Shown here: piece by piece, positions 22,641-34,100 of the stretch
How positions within the stretch are numbered: position 1 is the stretch's first letter
Layout of the letters: every line of letters begins with the position of its first letter
Source: Selaginella moellendorffii
Lineage: Eukaryota > Streptophyta > Lycopodiopsida > Selaginellales > Selaginellaceae
Length of the DNA: 64,000 nucleotides
Reading direction: 5' to 3'
Assembly (NCBI RefSeq): GCF_000143415.4
Contig: NW_003314261.1
Coordinates: 1,801,973 to 1,865,972 of the forward strand
Program-made: the position numbers and the translations under genes
Notes under the pieces: generated by a model
The model's database searches: none
The model's input: only the letters and a program-made list of their open reading frames with translations
Told to the model about the DNA's origin: nothing

Positions 22641-24968
22641 TTGTGATTTTATAGAAACCGAGAATTATGAAGGGCAAGTTGTTGTAACGGTTCAGTGCTA
22701 ATCAACCTTAATAATTCGTAATGCTGGTGAAAAGCTAGGACCTGCATACATTGAGGACGAATCTGGTCAAGAATTGTTTTCCTTACATTGAACATAGTCA
22801 TATGTCTATACTATAATTATTTTAAAGTAGTTAAACATAGATTAAACATCAAAGAACTCTAAAGAATGTATACTGTAGAAATGTACAACATTTTAGACCA
22901 TAGAATTTAAATATTTCACAATCTACAGTTGTTTAAATTATATAATCTAGAATATAGCTCTTTAGAATATATGGCTTCTATGGTCTTAAGCCAGGAGTAG
23001 TGTATTTAGTAATACTATATACATTTTTTAAAGCTCATTAAAATTTAAAATGTTAGAATGATATTTGGCAATTTAGCAAACAAATATTTAATATAGTTTT
23101 ATATTCTAGAGGTTTGATTAGATATATACATACATTTACATATTTAAATGTAATTAGGTTTATTATATATGTACAGTCTAGAATATTTACTCTCTCTCTC
23201 TCTATTAGAAAAGATTGTTTTAATTATCAATTAATTTCTTAATGGAAATCAGTCATTTTTAATATACAACTGAATATAAATATTTAAACCATTGTAAATT
23301 AAAGAAAGAGAGTTGAAAATACTTTATATAAATAATTTATAAAATAAACTATAAGACTATAGGTACTATAGGTACTTTCTCATGAACCCTTTAGCTATAA
23401 TAAATATTTATATTTTATATTTACAAATTAATTACATTTTTAATTATCTTTATACTTATGTTTCAATTATATTTTATTATTTATTATTAATATTGTTCTT
23501 AACTATTTATTGGAATATGTTTATATTCATATTTTGTAGTTAGAAATGAATACTTATATATACAAATATATATATACCTATTTAGATAATACACTAATTT
23601 TAATACCATAATATATAAGCCATCTATTTGAGACTAAATATGGTCCATTCTTGAATATAAACAGATATCTAGACCCTAATTAATATACCTATTCCTATAT
23701 CTTAAACACTCACATTGTGTAAGCAATTAAGAAAAATAGTTTTAAAGATAATTTATTAGAGTTTAAATATAGAACACTAATATTTTATAAGAAATAAAAA
23801 ATAATGGTTTAAAAGATAAATATAAAGGGAAAAGGCCCATGAATAAAAACACACCCCTTTTCAATTGGTTAAAGGTCTTTTTACAATAATTAAAGGTTTT
23901 GACATACTTCTTGAATTTATATAATATCAAGTTAGAGTTTATATATTCTCTTGATAACTTTTTTTATTGATGTTTTTGTTTTAATTATTGAGTTATGTGT
24001 TGAGGAGGTTAAGGGGTGTGAATCCTTTATTTATTCTATGATGGCTGAAGTTTTTTGAAATATAAGGTTCTTTGTTTTCCAAATTTTGAGAATATTATCT
24101 ATTTTTTATTTCCCTATTTCCACTTTAACAGTTATTAAAAGTTTTTTTTTTTTTTATCCAATTTTTCTTCTTCCATATTTTTCATTTCTCATTTTTCTCA
24201 TTTTTTCTCCCTTTTTTCCTCTTTGCCCCAATACTTCAAACCTTTTTTTTGGAGGGGGTAAAAGGGATAGACAAAAGTCTAATAGTGAGGATAGAATAGT
24301 ATAGCATAAATGAACTATATGAATTATACAGTGAGAATAAGCATAAGAATTCCAAACGGAACATCCAACCCCAACATAATGAGATTAAAAAAATATGGTA
24401 ATGGAGTGAGGCCAAACATTGATGGCAAAGCAAGGATAAATAATAATAAGTTTGAATGAGAATAATATTTCAAAAAAAAATTTCCTTCGATAAGGGGATA
24501 AAAAGAATATGAAGAAAGAATGGAGTAAATTTGAGTTAATATAAGTTTTAAAGGTTGACCAAAAGGAGGTTGCAACAACATATTCTATAAAAAAGAAGGT
24601 TGCAACAACATATTCTATAGATAGTTGAGTTTGAGTTAATGGTGATTTCAAAGGATGGATAATAATTTATATTGTTTGTTATAATGGTGCTTTGTGGATT
24701 GTAATAGCTCTCAAAGTCTTTTGCTTTAGTTCAAAGTTATATCTTTAAGGTTGGTTTGAGCATTTTGTAATTGCACACAAAATTATAATTTATTGGGATT
24801 CATAATTGATTGATACTTATGCCAGAACTTTGCATTTTATTTCAATTATGATAATAGTGGTTTTGTGGGAACTTCAAGTTTATGTAACAATCTATAATCA
24901 CTCAATAGAAGCTCTAAATATTCCACTTAACTTATTATCTCTTCTGAAAGGTGGATAATAAGTCATAT

Positions 24969-25053
<85 letters not shown>

Positions 25054-25354
25054 CAAAGTTAAATTATAAATTTTTACATAACTTTACACATGATTAATCA
25101 CTGACTGCAATCATAGTGATTGATAATTAATCAAAGTATTAAATAATAGAGTGTAAAATATTAATTTATTATATTTTTATACTTCTTTTGGTTTCAATTG
25201 TAAGTAAAATTGTTGCTATCTCATATTTTAAATTTTAGTTCAGTAAATTCTTTATCTTTATTTGTATTTACATAATAATGAGATATTTGAGGTAAAGTTG
25301 CTAATTCCACTATTTTTTATGATGAATAAATTTAATAATTTAACTTAATTAACA
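22641..25354. other. AT-rich intergenic DNA
   Basis: About 2.7 kb of strongly AT-rich DNA without recognisable genes. It holds T-rich and A-rich homopolymer runs (24085-24260), two close direct repeats of GGTTGCAACAACATATTCTAT (about 24570 and 24598, written here as one 21-bp family) and a (TA)n microsatellite. Confidence 0.7.
24981..25050. repeat. (AT)n microsatellite
   Basis: About 35 uninterrupted AT dinucleotides, preceded by an ACAT repeat (24970-24980). Confidence 0.97.
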
Positions 25355-27510
25355 ACTTATGTTATGAGGTCCAAGTTTATAGTTACAATGTTGTATACTA
25401 ATATTAATATAGTGGGATTTTGGTAGCTGTCGAATTGGTTTCAATTCGGACTACTCACTCCTATATATAAACTAAGGTTTTTAAAGTAATTAAGATGTAG
25501 ATTTAGTTTTTTCTATTCCTTTTTTTTGCTATTTCCTTTCAAGATTTTGGTTTAGATTTAGCTTTTGTATTGTTTAAATCTCCCTTTCCTTTTATCTTTT
25601 TTCATTTCTTTTCTTTTGCTCTTTCCTTTTCATTCATCTTCATGGTAAAGCAATAGTCTCCTCCTCCTCTGACTCTAGAGTAGCAATTGGTACAATTGCT
25701 TGATGTTATGCGATTGTAATTGAATAACTAAATTTAGTTGATAGTGGCATTCACGGCATATGGTACAACTCCTCTTGCTCTTGGTGCCAATCCTCGCATT
25801 TGAGTAGAGTTCTTTCATGGGAATCCTAAGGATAATATGTACCATTGGTTCAATCACTTCATAGTGATTGCCACATATCATTCTTAGATAACATTTACAT
25901 GAGTTTCCCACATGTCTTTAAGGGATGGCACTGTAATGGTACAATAGTTTAAACACAGCTGCTCGTGGAGATTGGAGTATTCTCCCAAACATTTTCAAAC
26001 ACACATTCGAACATGCTAATAATTGTGATGATGCCTTCCAAAAATTGCATTGTCTTTGTCAAAAGCCATCTGAGTTAGTGATGCAATTTAGTGTTCATTT
26101 CCAAAGCCTCCTGTTTCGTATAGAGCTAAATATGTCGGAGCAGATCAAGTTAGGAATGTTGTATCTAGCACTTTTGTCAAGATCTTGTAAGACTTATGCA
26201 TGCACTTCCTCCAACCACCCTTGACGATACTCTTTGTTTGGCACAATATTATGAAACATTGCCTCTTCCACTTTTTGCTACACATCCTTCAGCTCCACTT
26301 CATGTGGGAGATAGTCTTGTTCCAATGAAAGTTGATGCTACTGCTACTCAAGTTCAAGGATAAGGGCAAAGACATGGTTATGACCATGATGTTCACTACT
26401 AGACGTGTGATAAAATTGGTCACACTTATCGGCGTTGTTAGCATTTTCTAGATTGGTGACTTTCATTTCCTGGGTGAAGATCTTGGCATCAATAATATCT
26501 TGTTGATGCTACTGCAATGGAAGGACTAGACACCAAAATGCATCTGGGAAATGAGGAGTCACGTGAGTAATAAAGGGACCTTGCGCAAATAAATTAGTGA
26601 CCCCTCCATTTTTCTTTCGGGAGTATCATCAAGGGATTCACTTAACACAAGTTCATCTAGTGTTTACTTTCCAAGCTCGTTTTTATAATAAAAGATCTCC
26701 TATTATTCTCTCTATATTGGTTGATACAAGTTTGATTTTATCTTTTATCACTCGATCTGTTGCCACATATTGTCGTCTATATTTACATTTATGCATTAAC
26801 TATTGTCTGTTAAATGAAGTGACAATCCTTAATATGTACCCTCTTCCTTAAACTGCTGATCTCTTGGATTGTTTGGGGAGAAGTTATTAGTTCACCAAGC
26901 TAGATCTTGCTTTTAGGTATTAGTAAATACTAATGGCCTAAGAAGATATTCCTAAGACTATTTTTCGTACACCATTTGGTTTATATGAGTTTTTGATGAT
27001 GCCATTTGGTTTGAACAATGCTTCAGCGACTTTCTAGCAAATGATGGATAAGGTTCTTTGCGATATGCCGGAGGTGATTGTTGACTTCATTGATGATGTC
27101 TTGATTCACTTAGAGGGGATGTGGTAGGAACACATCCATGATATTCATAAAGTGTTGGATTAGCTATAGAAGATTAGTTCAAAACTGAAGTGGTCAAAGT
27201 GTGTGCTTAGGTCCAAGGACACAACTTATCTTGGGTACTGTAATTCTCCTAAGGGTTTACAAGTTGATTTTGACAAACTTGTGGTTATTCTAAAGTTTCT
27301 TACTCTAAAGCATGTGAACACTTCTTAGGCAAAGTGTAGTATCTCGGTCATTTTGTGGATCATCTTTCTGATCACAGTACACCATTATGAGCGTTGCTGA
27401 AGTCATCAAACGTTATCTTTCATTTGGTCTGCAAACTGTGAATGGGTGTTCGTGGATCTCAAAAAGCTATTGATGACTCCTTTGGTTTTAGTATATCCTG
27501 ACTAGTTATT

Positions 27511-27576
27511 GCCATCCTATTGCATATATAAGCCATACATTACAACTAGTAAAAGTGAATTACTCCACGATAAAAA
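27511..27576 (+). repeat. direct repeat flanking the captured fragment (left)
   Basis: Begins GCCATCCTATTGCATATATA and encodes part of RNase H. It is repeated with a few changes at 27981-28046. Confidence 0.85.
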
Positions 27577-27980
27577 ATCTATGACAATAGCAGATTGATT
27601 TCAAGAAGAACATGATCAATTCATGGAGAAGATGATCTATTCAAGGAGAAGAAGCACACTCTTACCTGCATTTTGACAAGCGGCTTCCAGTGCCAAGCCG
27701 TAGTGCACACAACTTCTCCAAAACAAATAGAACCCTTTTAAGTGGGAGAAATTCTAGTCTAGACACATGTAATGAAGAGGGATGACTGAGATTGCACTAA
27801 GAATATTCGTGAGGGTGAAGGATTCCTGAGATATTTGCTCTAGATTCTATTAAGCATATTCCTCTATGTTTAAAATTTGATTACAGAAAAACGTTAGATA
27901 AGCCTACCAAGTAGGGTTTGGTGAAAACCAAGCCTCACTACTCCACTTGCGATGATCGTGGCCAACGTACTCCATATAGT
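27577..27980 (+). other. captured fragment of the 3' end of the gene at 37084-39943
   Basis: This block aligns collinearly with 36823-37160 of the same window: the short tandem repeat AAGGAGAAGATGAT, the GAATATTCGTGAGGGTGAAG block, the AAACGTTAGATAAGCCTACC block, and about 60 bp of the C-terminal coding sequence of the arginine-rich RRM-like gene. It holds about 60 bp (27700-27760) that the present gene locus lacks. Most base differences are C-to-T or G-to-A. It interrupts RNase H of the old retroelement. Confidence 0.85.
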
Positions 27981-28046
27981 GCCATCCTATTGCATATATA
28001 AACCATACGTTACAATTAGCAGAGGTGAATTACTCCACGATAGAAA
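27981..28046 (+). repeat. direct repeat flanking the captured fragment (right)
   Basis: Second copy of 27511-27576. RNase H continues from here (VNYSTIEKECLV). Confidence 0.85.
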
Positions 28047-28566
28047 AAGAGTGTTTAGTAACAGTCTAAGGTTTTGAGAAACTTCATATATATCTATATG
28101 GTTCTTGGACGTTACTAAAAGGTGATCATACTGCCATTACTTCATTATTAAAGTAGAAGAACTTGGTTGGTCATACTGCTCGATTGCCAAGCTCGTAATA
28201 TTCCCCCTCGTGAAGTCAATTAGAGTTTCTGTCCATTTAAGTTAGTGGCATTTGATCTTATAGGACCTTTTCCAAGATTAATTGCTAGCAATGAATATGT
28301 TATTATTGCTTCTAACTACTTGACTTATTGGGTGGAAGTTGGTGATCTTACTAGCACCTCTGCATTTGCTGTTGAATACTTCCTCCTCAATCAAGTAGTG
28401 TTCCAGCATTATTCTCTAGAGCGAATTCTTTCAGATAATAATCTTATATTTATGGTTGAGGTTTTTCATGTTTTGATGTCTTAATTAGGGATATGCCACA
28501 CTTTCACGAGTGCTTATCATTCATAGTCCGACGGTTTGGTGGAATAACTTGTTCAAACATTCAAAG

Positions 28567-28571
28567 GGATG
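28567..28571. repeat. target-site duplication of element 2 (left)
   Basis: GGATG, identical to 33425-33429. It falls inside the integrase reading TFKGM of the old element. Confidence 0.88.
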
Positions 28572-29556
28572 TATAAGCTATAAATTTTTCCTTTTCAATT
28601 TGCCAGCTTACCTCGTTTATCCAACCAACACTGCCTTGGCTTTTGCTAAGTTCCCTCGCCAAGGTTCCTGCCTATTGTACCAGCTCTTACTTGGTCCTAC
28701 TTGGTTTTAGCTACTCATTGCACGAACAATGGAGTGTTAGCCATCCATCCACGGATTCCCAAATCTCTCCTAATCCCCTTCCCCGGGTTAGACTGGACTT
28801 AAAGTTCGGCTACACTCCCCGTAGGCACAAGCAACCAAACACACCAAGCCTCCAAGTTCCTAACATCCCTTGGTACAACAAGACTTGATCATGGGACCCT
28901 CTAAATCCCAAACCTTGGGTGCAACACTTGTTGCGGGACGCTGGGGTGAAACACCGTGGCCTAACGGCCCAGTATGGGTACCTCTACCCCCCCTCTTCCA
29001 TCCCAAAGGGAAGGCCCAAGCCCCTAGGAAGGGCGAGGACCAATGAGCCACAAGGTACTCAAGTGGGGCACCACTCCATATGAGCTAGGAGCACCGCAAT
29101 CGGTTTCCCTTTCGGAAGTGGGAGCTGCTCTTGAGCACTTCCTTGGGTGGCCCTTCCGGCACCACCCAAGTCTATGCTCACTCCCACCCAAGGCCCCTCG
29201 GCCCCAGTCTCAACCTCAAGTCAGTTTAGAAGCACCACTGGAGAGTTCCTTCAAGACCCGACTTCGGACTCGGTCTCGGACTCGATCTTGAACTCGATCT
29301 CGGACCCAATCTCGGACTCAACCTCGGACTCGGTCTCGGACCCGATTTGGATCTCGGACTTTGTCTCAAACTCGGTCTCGAACTCTGTCTCCGATTCGGC
29401 CTCGAACTCGATCTCGGACTCTATCTCGAACACGGTCTCAAAGTCGGTCTTGGACTTGATCTTCGACTCGGTCCCATCTGATGAACTCTTTGTCATTTTG
29501 GTCAAGCTTTCGGGGATCCTTTAACCTACGGCACCTCGGGGAGTTGGTTCCTTACA
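28572..29556 (-). repeat. 3' LTR of element 2
   Basis: Ends TATAAG..CTTACA. It is about 280 bp shorter than its partner. The partner includes the 100-N gap, and the stretch equivalent to about 32841-33060 (poly-C region) is missing at about 29256. Confidence 0.88.
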
Positions 29557-30017
29557 ACTCCACCACCCATAGAAGAAGTTCGATGCCCACATCAAACGTC
29601 TCTTTTTATCCTACGACTTGTTGACCATGTCTCCGGGGGCATTTCCCCATTTAGCGGTGTGCCTAAGTTAGCCTCCCCGGCCAAGAGCCCATGACAACGG
29701 AACATAGGTGTCCCTATACCCCTCACCCCACCACGCCCTAGTATGGGGTTGGGACTTGAACCCAGCCTTGCTTTACTAGGGGGTTGGGACTTGAACCCAA
29801 CCTCCATAGAATATGTTTACGGATTTTACATCCCCGTGGGGAGTCGAGTGTAGTTCTTTATGCCTAGTCAACCTAGCTAACCTATGCTAATTAGCTTACC
29901 TTCGGCATTCCTTCGGGTCCTAACATATGCCATTGCTCAACTTCACAAATTGATATTTTAATTGAACTTTGCATAAGTACATAGAGTTTTGCCTTGCAGA
30001 AATTCCTCCACTAAATT
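29557..30017. other. 3' untranslated part of element 2
   Basis: Lies between the integrase end and the 3' LTR. It contains two tandem copies of a GGTTGGGACTTGAACCCA unit (about 29744 and 29782), whose complement resembles a tRNA B-box. The purine-rich stretch on the minus strand beside the LTR (29557-29572) is the probable polypurine tract. Confidence 0.5.
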
Positions 30018-30720
30018 TCACGCGTTAGCTAGGTTCTCTTTCGGTTCCCATGTTGCTTCGAAGTGTGGAAATCCTTTCCACTTCACATGGAACTCTCTCA
30101 CCTCGCGTCCTTGTTGCTTGCTCTTATGCGCATTGAGGATGGCCTCGACTTCGTATTCCTCTTCCCTTTGGATAACCTCAGGTAAAAGTCTTACTTGGTT
30201 CTTGCGAAGCAGATCCTCAAAGTATGACTTGAGTATGTTCACATGGAACACTAGGTGCATCTTCCCCATCTCTCGAGGAAGTCGGAGATAGTAAGCCACT
30301 TTACCGATTCGTGCCTCAATCTCGAAAGGCCCTACGAACCTACTTAAGGAACTCAAGATTAATTCATTTACAGGAATACATGCATTTTTACCTTTGGGTC
30401 AACTTCCGGCTGATCCCACTTGGTAGCCTAAGGTTCTTGGTGTTCAACCACACCTTCTCCCTAGCTTGGAACTCTACATCCCGACACTTCTTGTTCGCAT
30501 ACTTGTTTTGCCTTTGTTGAGCCCGTTCCAAGGAATCCCTCACTAGATTCCAGATGTTGAGTCTTTCCGCCGTGAATGCCTCCACTGCGGGTAACTCTCC
30601 ATGATACTCGGCCACGCCGAGTTCCACAGGACCTTCAATAGCTCGCCCATTGATGACTTCCCATGGACTCACCCCGATACTCGAATGTGGTGAGTTGTTA
30701 TAACACATTTCCTCAAGTCC
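30018..30720 (-). pseudogene. integrase C-terminal part with chromodomain-like end (element 2)
   Basis: From 30708 down: MCYNNSPHSSIGVSPWEVINGR, shortened to the core SIGVSPWEV, is the end of the integrase core. The GPFEIEARIGKVAYYLRLP block (core VGPFEI) is the C-terminal SH3-like domain. The VEAIL..R..R..REFHVKWKG stretch (about 30150-30080) with W-E-P at about 30048 is a chromodomain, which places the family among chromoviruses. One frame break lies between 30388 and 30356. Confidence 0.82.
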
Positions 30721-30769
30721 TAAATGACTTACCCAATCAGTCTAGTCTCCCAAGACATAGCATCGCATT

Positions 30770-32100
30770 GCAAAGCACCCATGTCAATAAGGATTTTAAC
30801 AAAGCTACCTTCGAGCTTCCCTTGAAGGGCTAGTAGATGTCGCGAACGACTCTTTACCAAAGTTGCTCGTATAATGAGTAACTTTGAGCTAGGGACTGGA
30901 TCACATACCTCAATTTGGATTTCACCTGACTTAATGGCCATATTGACTCTGGCCTTCTTTAGGTAGGGACATTCCCTCAAAAAATGTCCCACTTCACCGT
31001 AGTTGTAGCATATATTGTTTCCCACGCTGTTAAACGACTTGACCTTCTTATCCGTGGGTTTGTCTCTTTTTGCTTGACTCCCCCACGTACTCACTCACTA
31101 GCCACCGGATTTGTCTTTTCGGAACCCCGAAGATTCATTCTTAAAGAAACTCTTCTTGAATTTCCCTTTGCTATATGTTCCCCTTGGTTTGGCCCCTTTG
31201 CTAAATGTGGACCCCGACCCCATCGTATTCCCCTTTCACAGGTTATCGTTGAAATGCACCTTGATAGCCGCATCTAATGCTTCTTTGTAATTTGTTGGGT
31301 TCTAACGCATCACCTCACCGCGAGCCCAGGTTTGCAAGCCTGATATGAAGACATAGAACACATCCATATCACCCATATTCGTGACCAGTATCCTCTTTGC
31401 CATAAATCCATTCACATACTCTTGAATGGTTTTGGTCTACTTCAGCCTACTTAGCTCATCCCTTAGGTGCAGAGTAACATTCGAAGGAACATATATTACG
31501 CAGATCCTCACCTTCATCATTTCTCAAGTGGCCACCAATCCTTTGTTGGCCTTTGTCGTTCTCCACCAAGACTTGGCATTATCTACCAAGTATGGTTTTG
31601 CACATGGGACCTTCTCCGAGCTCGGTAACTGCAACTCTCGGAAGTAGTCCTCTATATCATAAAACCAATCCTCCACCACCTTATAGTCATTCACTCCCTT
31701 GAACACTGGTGGGGGCTTTAGTTTGTATTTGGGAACTGCCTGAGGGACTGATTCCACTTTGGTCTGTTTGACCTTGTTTGGTTCTGCCTCAATCCCTACT
31801 AAAGGGTCTGCACCTTTTGCGCTACTAGCATCCGCAGTCTTTCGCTTTTTCTTCCACTTCTCATCACGCTTTAGCTTGCATACGAGAGTCTCCAACTATG
31901 CCAATTGTCCTTCTAGAACATCCAATCGAGCCTTGGACAACCGAACCTCACCACCGGACTCCTATTTGAAAGTTTCCTCACTGGAGTCCTCCTCATGCAA
32001 GGATTCCTCATCCATAGCCTTTTGTTCGACTGAAGGCTCCAGCTCCGGCGAAGGTTCTGTCTCCGCCTGGGTTCGCTTGCACCCTACATTTGCCATCTCC
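30770..32100 (-). pseudogene. gag with CCHC knuckle and start of protease (element 2)
   Basis: Counterpart of 1790-3155 in element 1, including CYNYGEVGHFLREC (second knuckle cysteine changed to tyrosine) near 31013-30972 and the DWFYDIEDYF capsid block near 31670-31640. The protease reads only to LIDMGA before the deletion junction. The GAG start has CGA where element 1 has TGA. Confidence 0.8.
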
Positions 32101-32139
32101 CAGCAATTCGCCTCTATCCTTCACTAGAACTGAGAAAAA

Positions 32140-32152
32140 GGCTTTGATACCA
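32140..32152 (-). other. primer-binding site of element 2
   Basis: Minus-strand TGGTATCAAAGCC, three bases from the LTR edge; a decayed form of the tRNA-Met-type site seen in element 1. Confidence 0.72.
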
Positions 32153-32155
32153 AAT

Positions 32156-33424
32156 TTTAAGCCATAAATTTTTCCTTTCCAATTTGCCAGCTTATCTCGT
32201 CTATCCGACCAACACTACCTTGGCTTTTGCTAAGTTCCCTCGCCAAAGTTCTCGCCTATTGTACTAGCTCCTACTTGGTCCTACTTAGTTTCAGCTACTC
32301 ACTGCACAAGCAATGGAGCATTAGCCATCCATTCACGGATTCCCAAATCTCTCCCAATCCCCCTCCCCGAGTTAAATTGGACTTAAGGTTCGGCTACACT
32401 CCCTGCAGGCACAAGCAACCAAGCACACCAAGCCTTCAGGTTCCTAACATCTCTTGGTACAACAAAACTTGATCATGGGACCCTCTAAATCCCAAACTTT
32501 GGGTGCAACACTTGTTTCGGGACGCTGGGGCGAAACACCGTGGCCTAACGGCCCGGTATGGGTACCTCTACCCCCCCTCTTCCATCCCAAAGGGAAGGCC
32601 CAAGCCCCTAGGAAGGGCGAGGACTAATGAGCCACAATGTACTCAAGTGGGGCACCACTCCACATAAGCCGGGAGCACCATAATCGGTTTCCCTTTCGGG
32701 AGTGGGAGCTGCTCTTGAGCACTTCCTTGGGTGGCCCCTCTGGCACCACCCGAGTCTATGCTCACTCCCACCCAAGGCCCCTCAACCTCAATCTCAACCT
32801 CAAGTTAGTTTAGAAGCACCACTGGAGAGTTCCTTCAAGATTGGTCCCTAGACCTCACTATCCTTACTATACTTTTGGAACCCCCTACAGCCCCCCCCCC
32901 CCCCCCNNNNNNNNNNNNNNNNNNNNNNNNNNNNNNNNNNNNNNNNNNNNNNNNNNNNNNNNNNNNNNNNNNNNNNNNNNNNNNNNNNNNNNNNNNNNNN
33001 NNNNNNCCCCCCCCCCCCGGGGAGACACACGCTTTGGGCTTTCACCCCTTGACCCGTATTAGTGCTCGGACTTAGTCTTGGACTCGATCTCGATCTCGGA
33101 CCCGATCTCAGATCTGACTTCGGACTCCGTCTCGGACTCAATCTCAGACTCAATCTCGGACTCGATCTTGGACTCGACTTCGGACTCGACCTCGAACTCG
33201 GTCTCGGACCCGATTCGGATCTTGGACTCTGTCTCGAACTCGATCTTGAACTCGGCCTTCGATTTGGCCTCGAACTCGATCCCGGACTCTATCTCGAACT
33301 CAGTCTCAGAGTCGGTCTTGGACTCGATCTCCGACTCGGTCCCATCCGATGAACTCTTTGTCATTTTGGTCAAGCTTTCAGGGATCCTTTAGCTTACGGC
33401 ACCTCGGGGAGTTGGTTCCTTACA
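32156..33424 (-). repeat. 5' LTR of element 2
   Basis: TTTAAG..CTTACA ends. It contains the assembly gap and the TCGGACTCGATC-type minisatellite. Confidence 0.88.
32907..33006. other. assembly gap (100 N) in a poly-C tract
   Basis: Exactly 100 N flanked on both sides by C runs. The equivalent place in element 1 is a 14-C run, so the true missing length may be small. Confidence 0.98.
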
Positions 33425-33429
33425 GGATG
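33425..33429. repeat. target-site duplication of element 2 (right)
   Basis: GGATG, identical to 28567-28571. The integrase reading of the old element resumes here. Confidence 0.88.
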
Positions 33430-33814
33430 ATCACAAAGTACATTAACTTTCAGCATTTAGATTAGGATGGTTTCTCTTCAGTATGCATATGTCACAAAAT
33501 GGATAATTTAGTGTTAGTATGTTTTCCTCATCTTACGGTACATGGTTTATCTAAGGGGCGACTTGCTCAGTGAAAAGGACCATATCAGGTCTTGTAGCAA
33601 GTGTGACCACAAGTTTATGAGGTTTAGCATAACGTCCAACAGACCAATCCTCCAAAATTTATGCATATGCAACAATTGAAACACTTCATACAAAAGGATC
33701 AGGAACAACTAATACCATTTACAAATCCATCAATACCTCTTTCTAATGTTCCTCCAGATTCTGGCCCATCTACAAAGAACCTTAATAGTTTTCTATTATT
33801 CCAAAAGGAAGGGA

Positions 33815-33965
33815 TAATATAAAGTCCAAGATTACAATAACAATGCTATATACTAATATTAATGTAATGGGATTTTAATAAACCACTATAAGCTAAAGCT
33901 GTTAGGCTAATTGAGATGCACATTTCTATTAAGAATAATAGAAAAATAAGTAATAAAAACGTTAA
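33815..33965 (+). repeat. probable 3' LTR remnant of the old element
   Basis: Resembles about 25365-25510: AAGTCCAAG, then TACTAATATTAATGTAATGG (left copy TACTAATATTAATATAGTGG) and a similar downstream order. The exact ends are unclear. Confidence 0.55.
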
Positions 33966-34100
33966 GAATTTTTAGATACTTGTGATCAATTTACTCCCTT
34001 GAACATAACTTGCCAGCACGATGGACACTTGTCGATGCCATGAAGCAGCACCAGACTATAAGCCTGTAGCCTTTTGAGAGCTGTTCACAAATTTTTGGCA

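Larger units (their letters stand above)
26800..28571 (+). pseudogene. degenerate RT, RNase H and integrase of the old element
   Basis: RT entry LNEVTILNMYPLP near 26812-26850; FTKLDLA near 26896; [13 protein letters not shown] and a YIDD-equivalent box FIDDVLI at about 26995-27105; YLGYC near 27230. RNase H HPIAYISHTLQL-like sequence occurs twice (27511 and 27981) because of an insertion. The integrase core is at 28245-28480 and the TSAYHS.SDGLVE block at about 28505-28545. The C-terminal GPYQV block is found after element 2 at about 33580. Numerous TAG/TGA codons. Confidence 0.78.
28572..33424 (-). mobile_element. Ty3/gypsy element 2, internally deleted, nested in the old element
   Basis: It has LTRs at both ends (28572-29556 and 32156-33424), a primer site beside the right LTR, gag and the integrase end, and a perfect 5-bp target duplication GGATG. 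The internal part is only 2.6 kb. Integrase is joined directly to the gag-protease boundary near 30770, so RT and RNase H are missing. Same family as element 1. Non-autonomous as it stands. Confidence 0.92.
25355..33965 (+). mobile_element. old, degenerate gypsy-like LTR element, split by element 2
   Basis: Plus-strand gag/PR/RT/RNase H/integrase remains run from about 25700 to 28571 and resume at 33425-33700 after element 2. Similar sequences at about 25360-25500 and 33815-33965 (shared 'GTCCAAG..TA' and 'TACTAATATTAATRTARTGGGATTTT' split over two motifs) look like its two LTRs. A purine tract AAAAGGAAGGGA at 33803-33814 sits where the polypurine tract should be. Many stops and frameshifts: an old copy. 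Confidence 0.75.

Noticed and set aside
24086-24651. Hydrophobic open frames on both strands in the AT-rich spacer
   Set aside because: They are poly-T/poly-A driven (Phe, Leu, Ile, Lys) with no family pattern.
24981-25050. (AT)n tract as a scaffold attachment site or origin
   Set aside because: A simple microsatellite is sufficient; nothing else supports a function.
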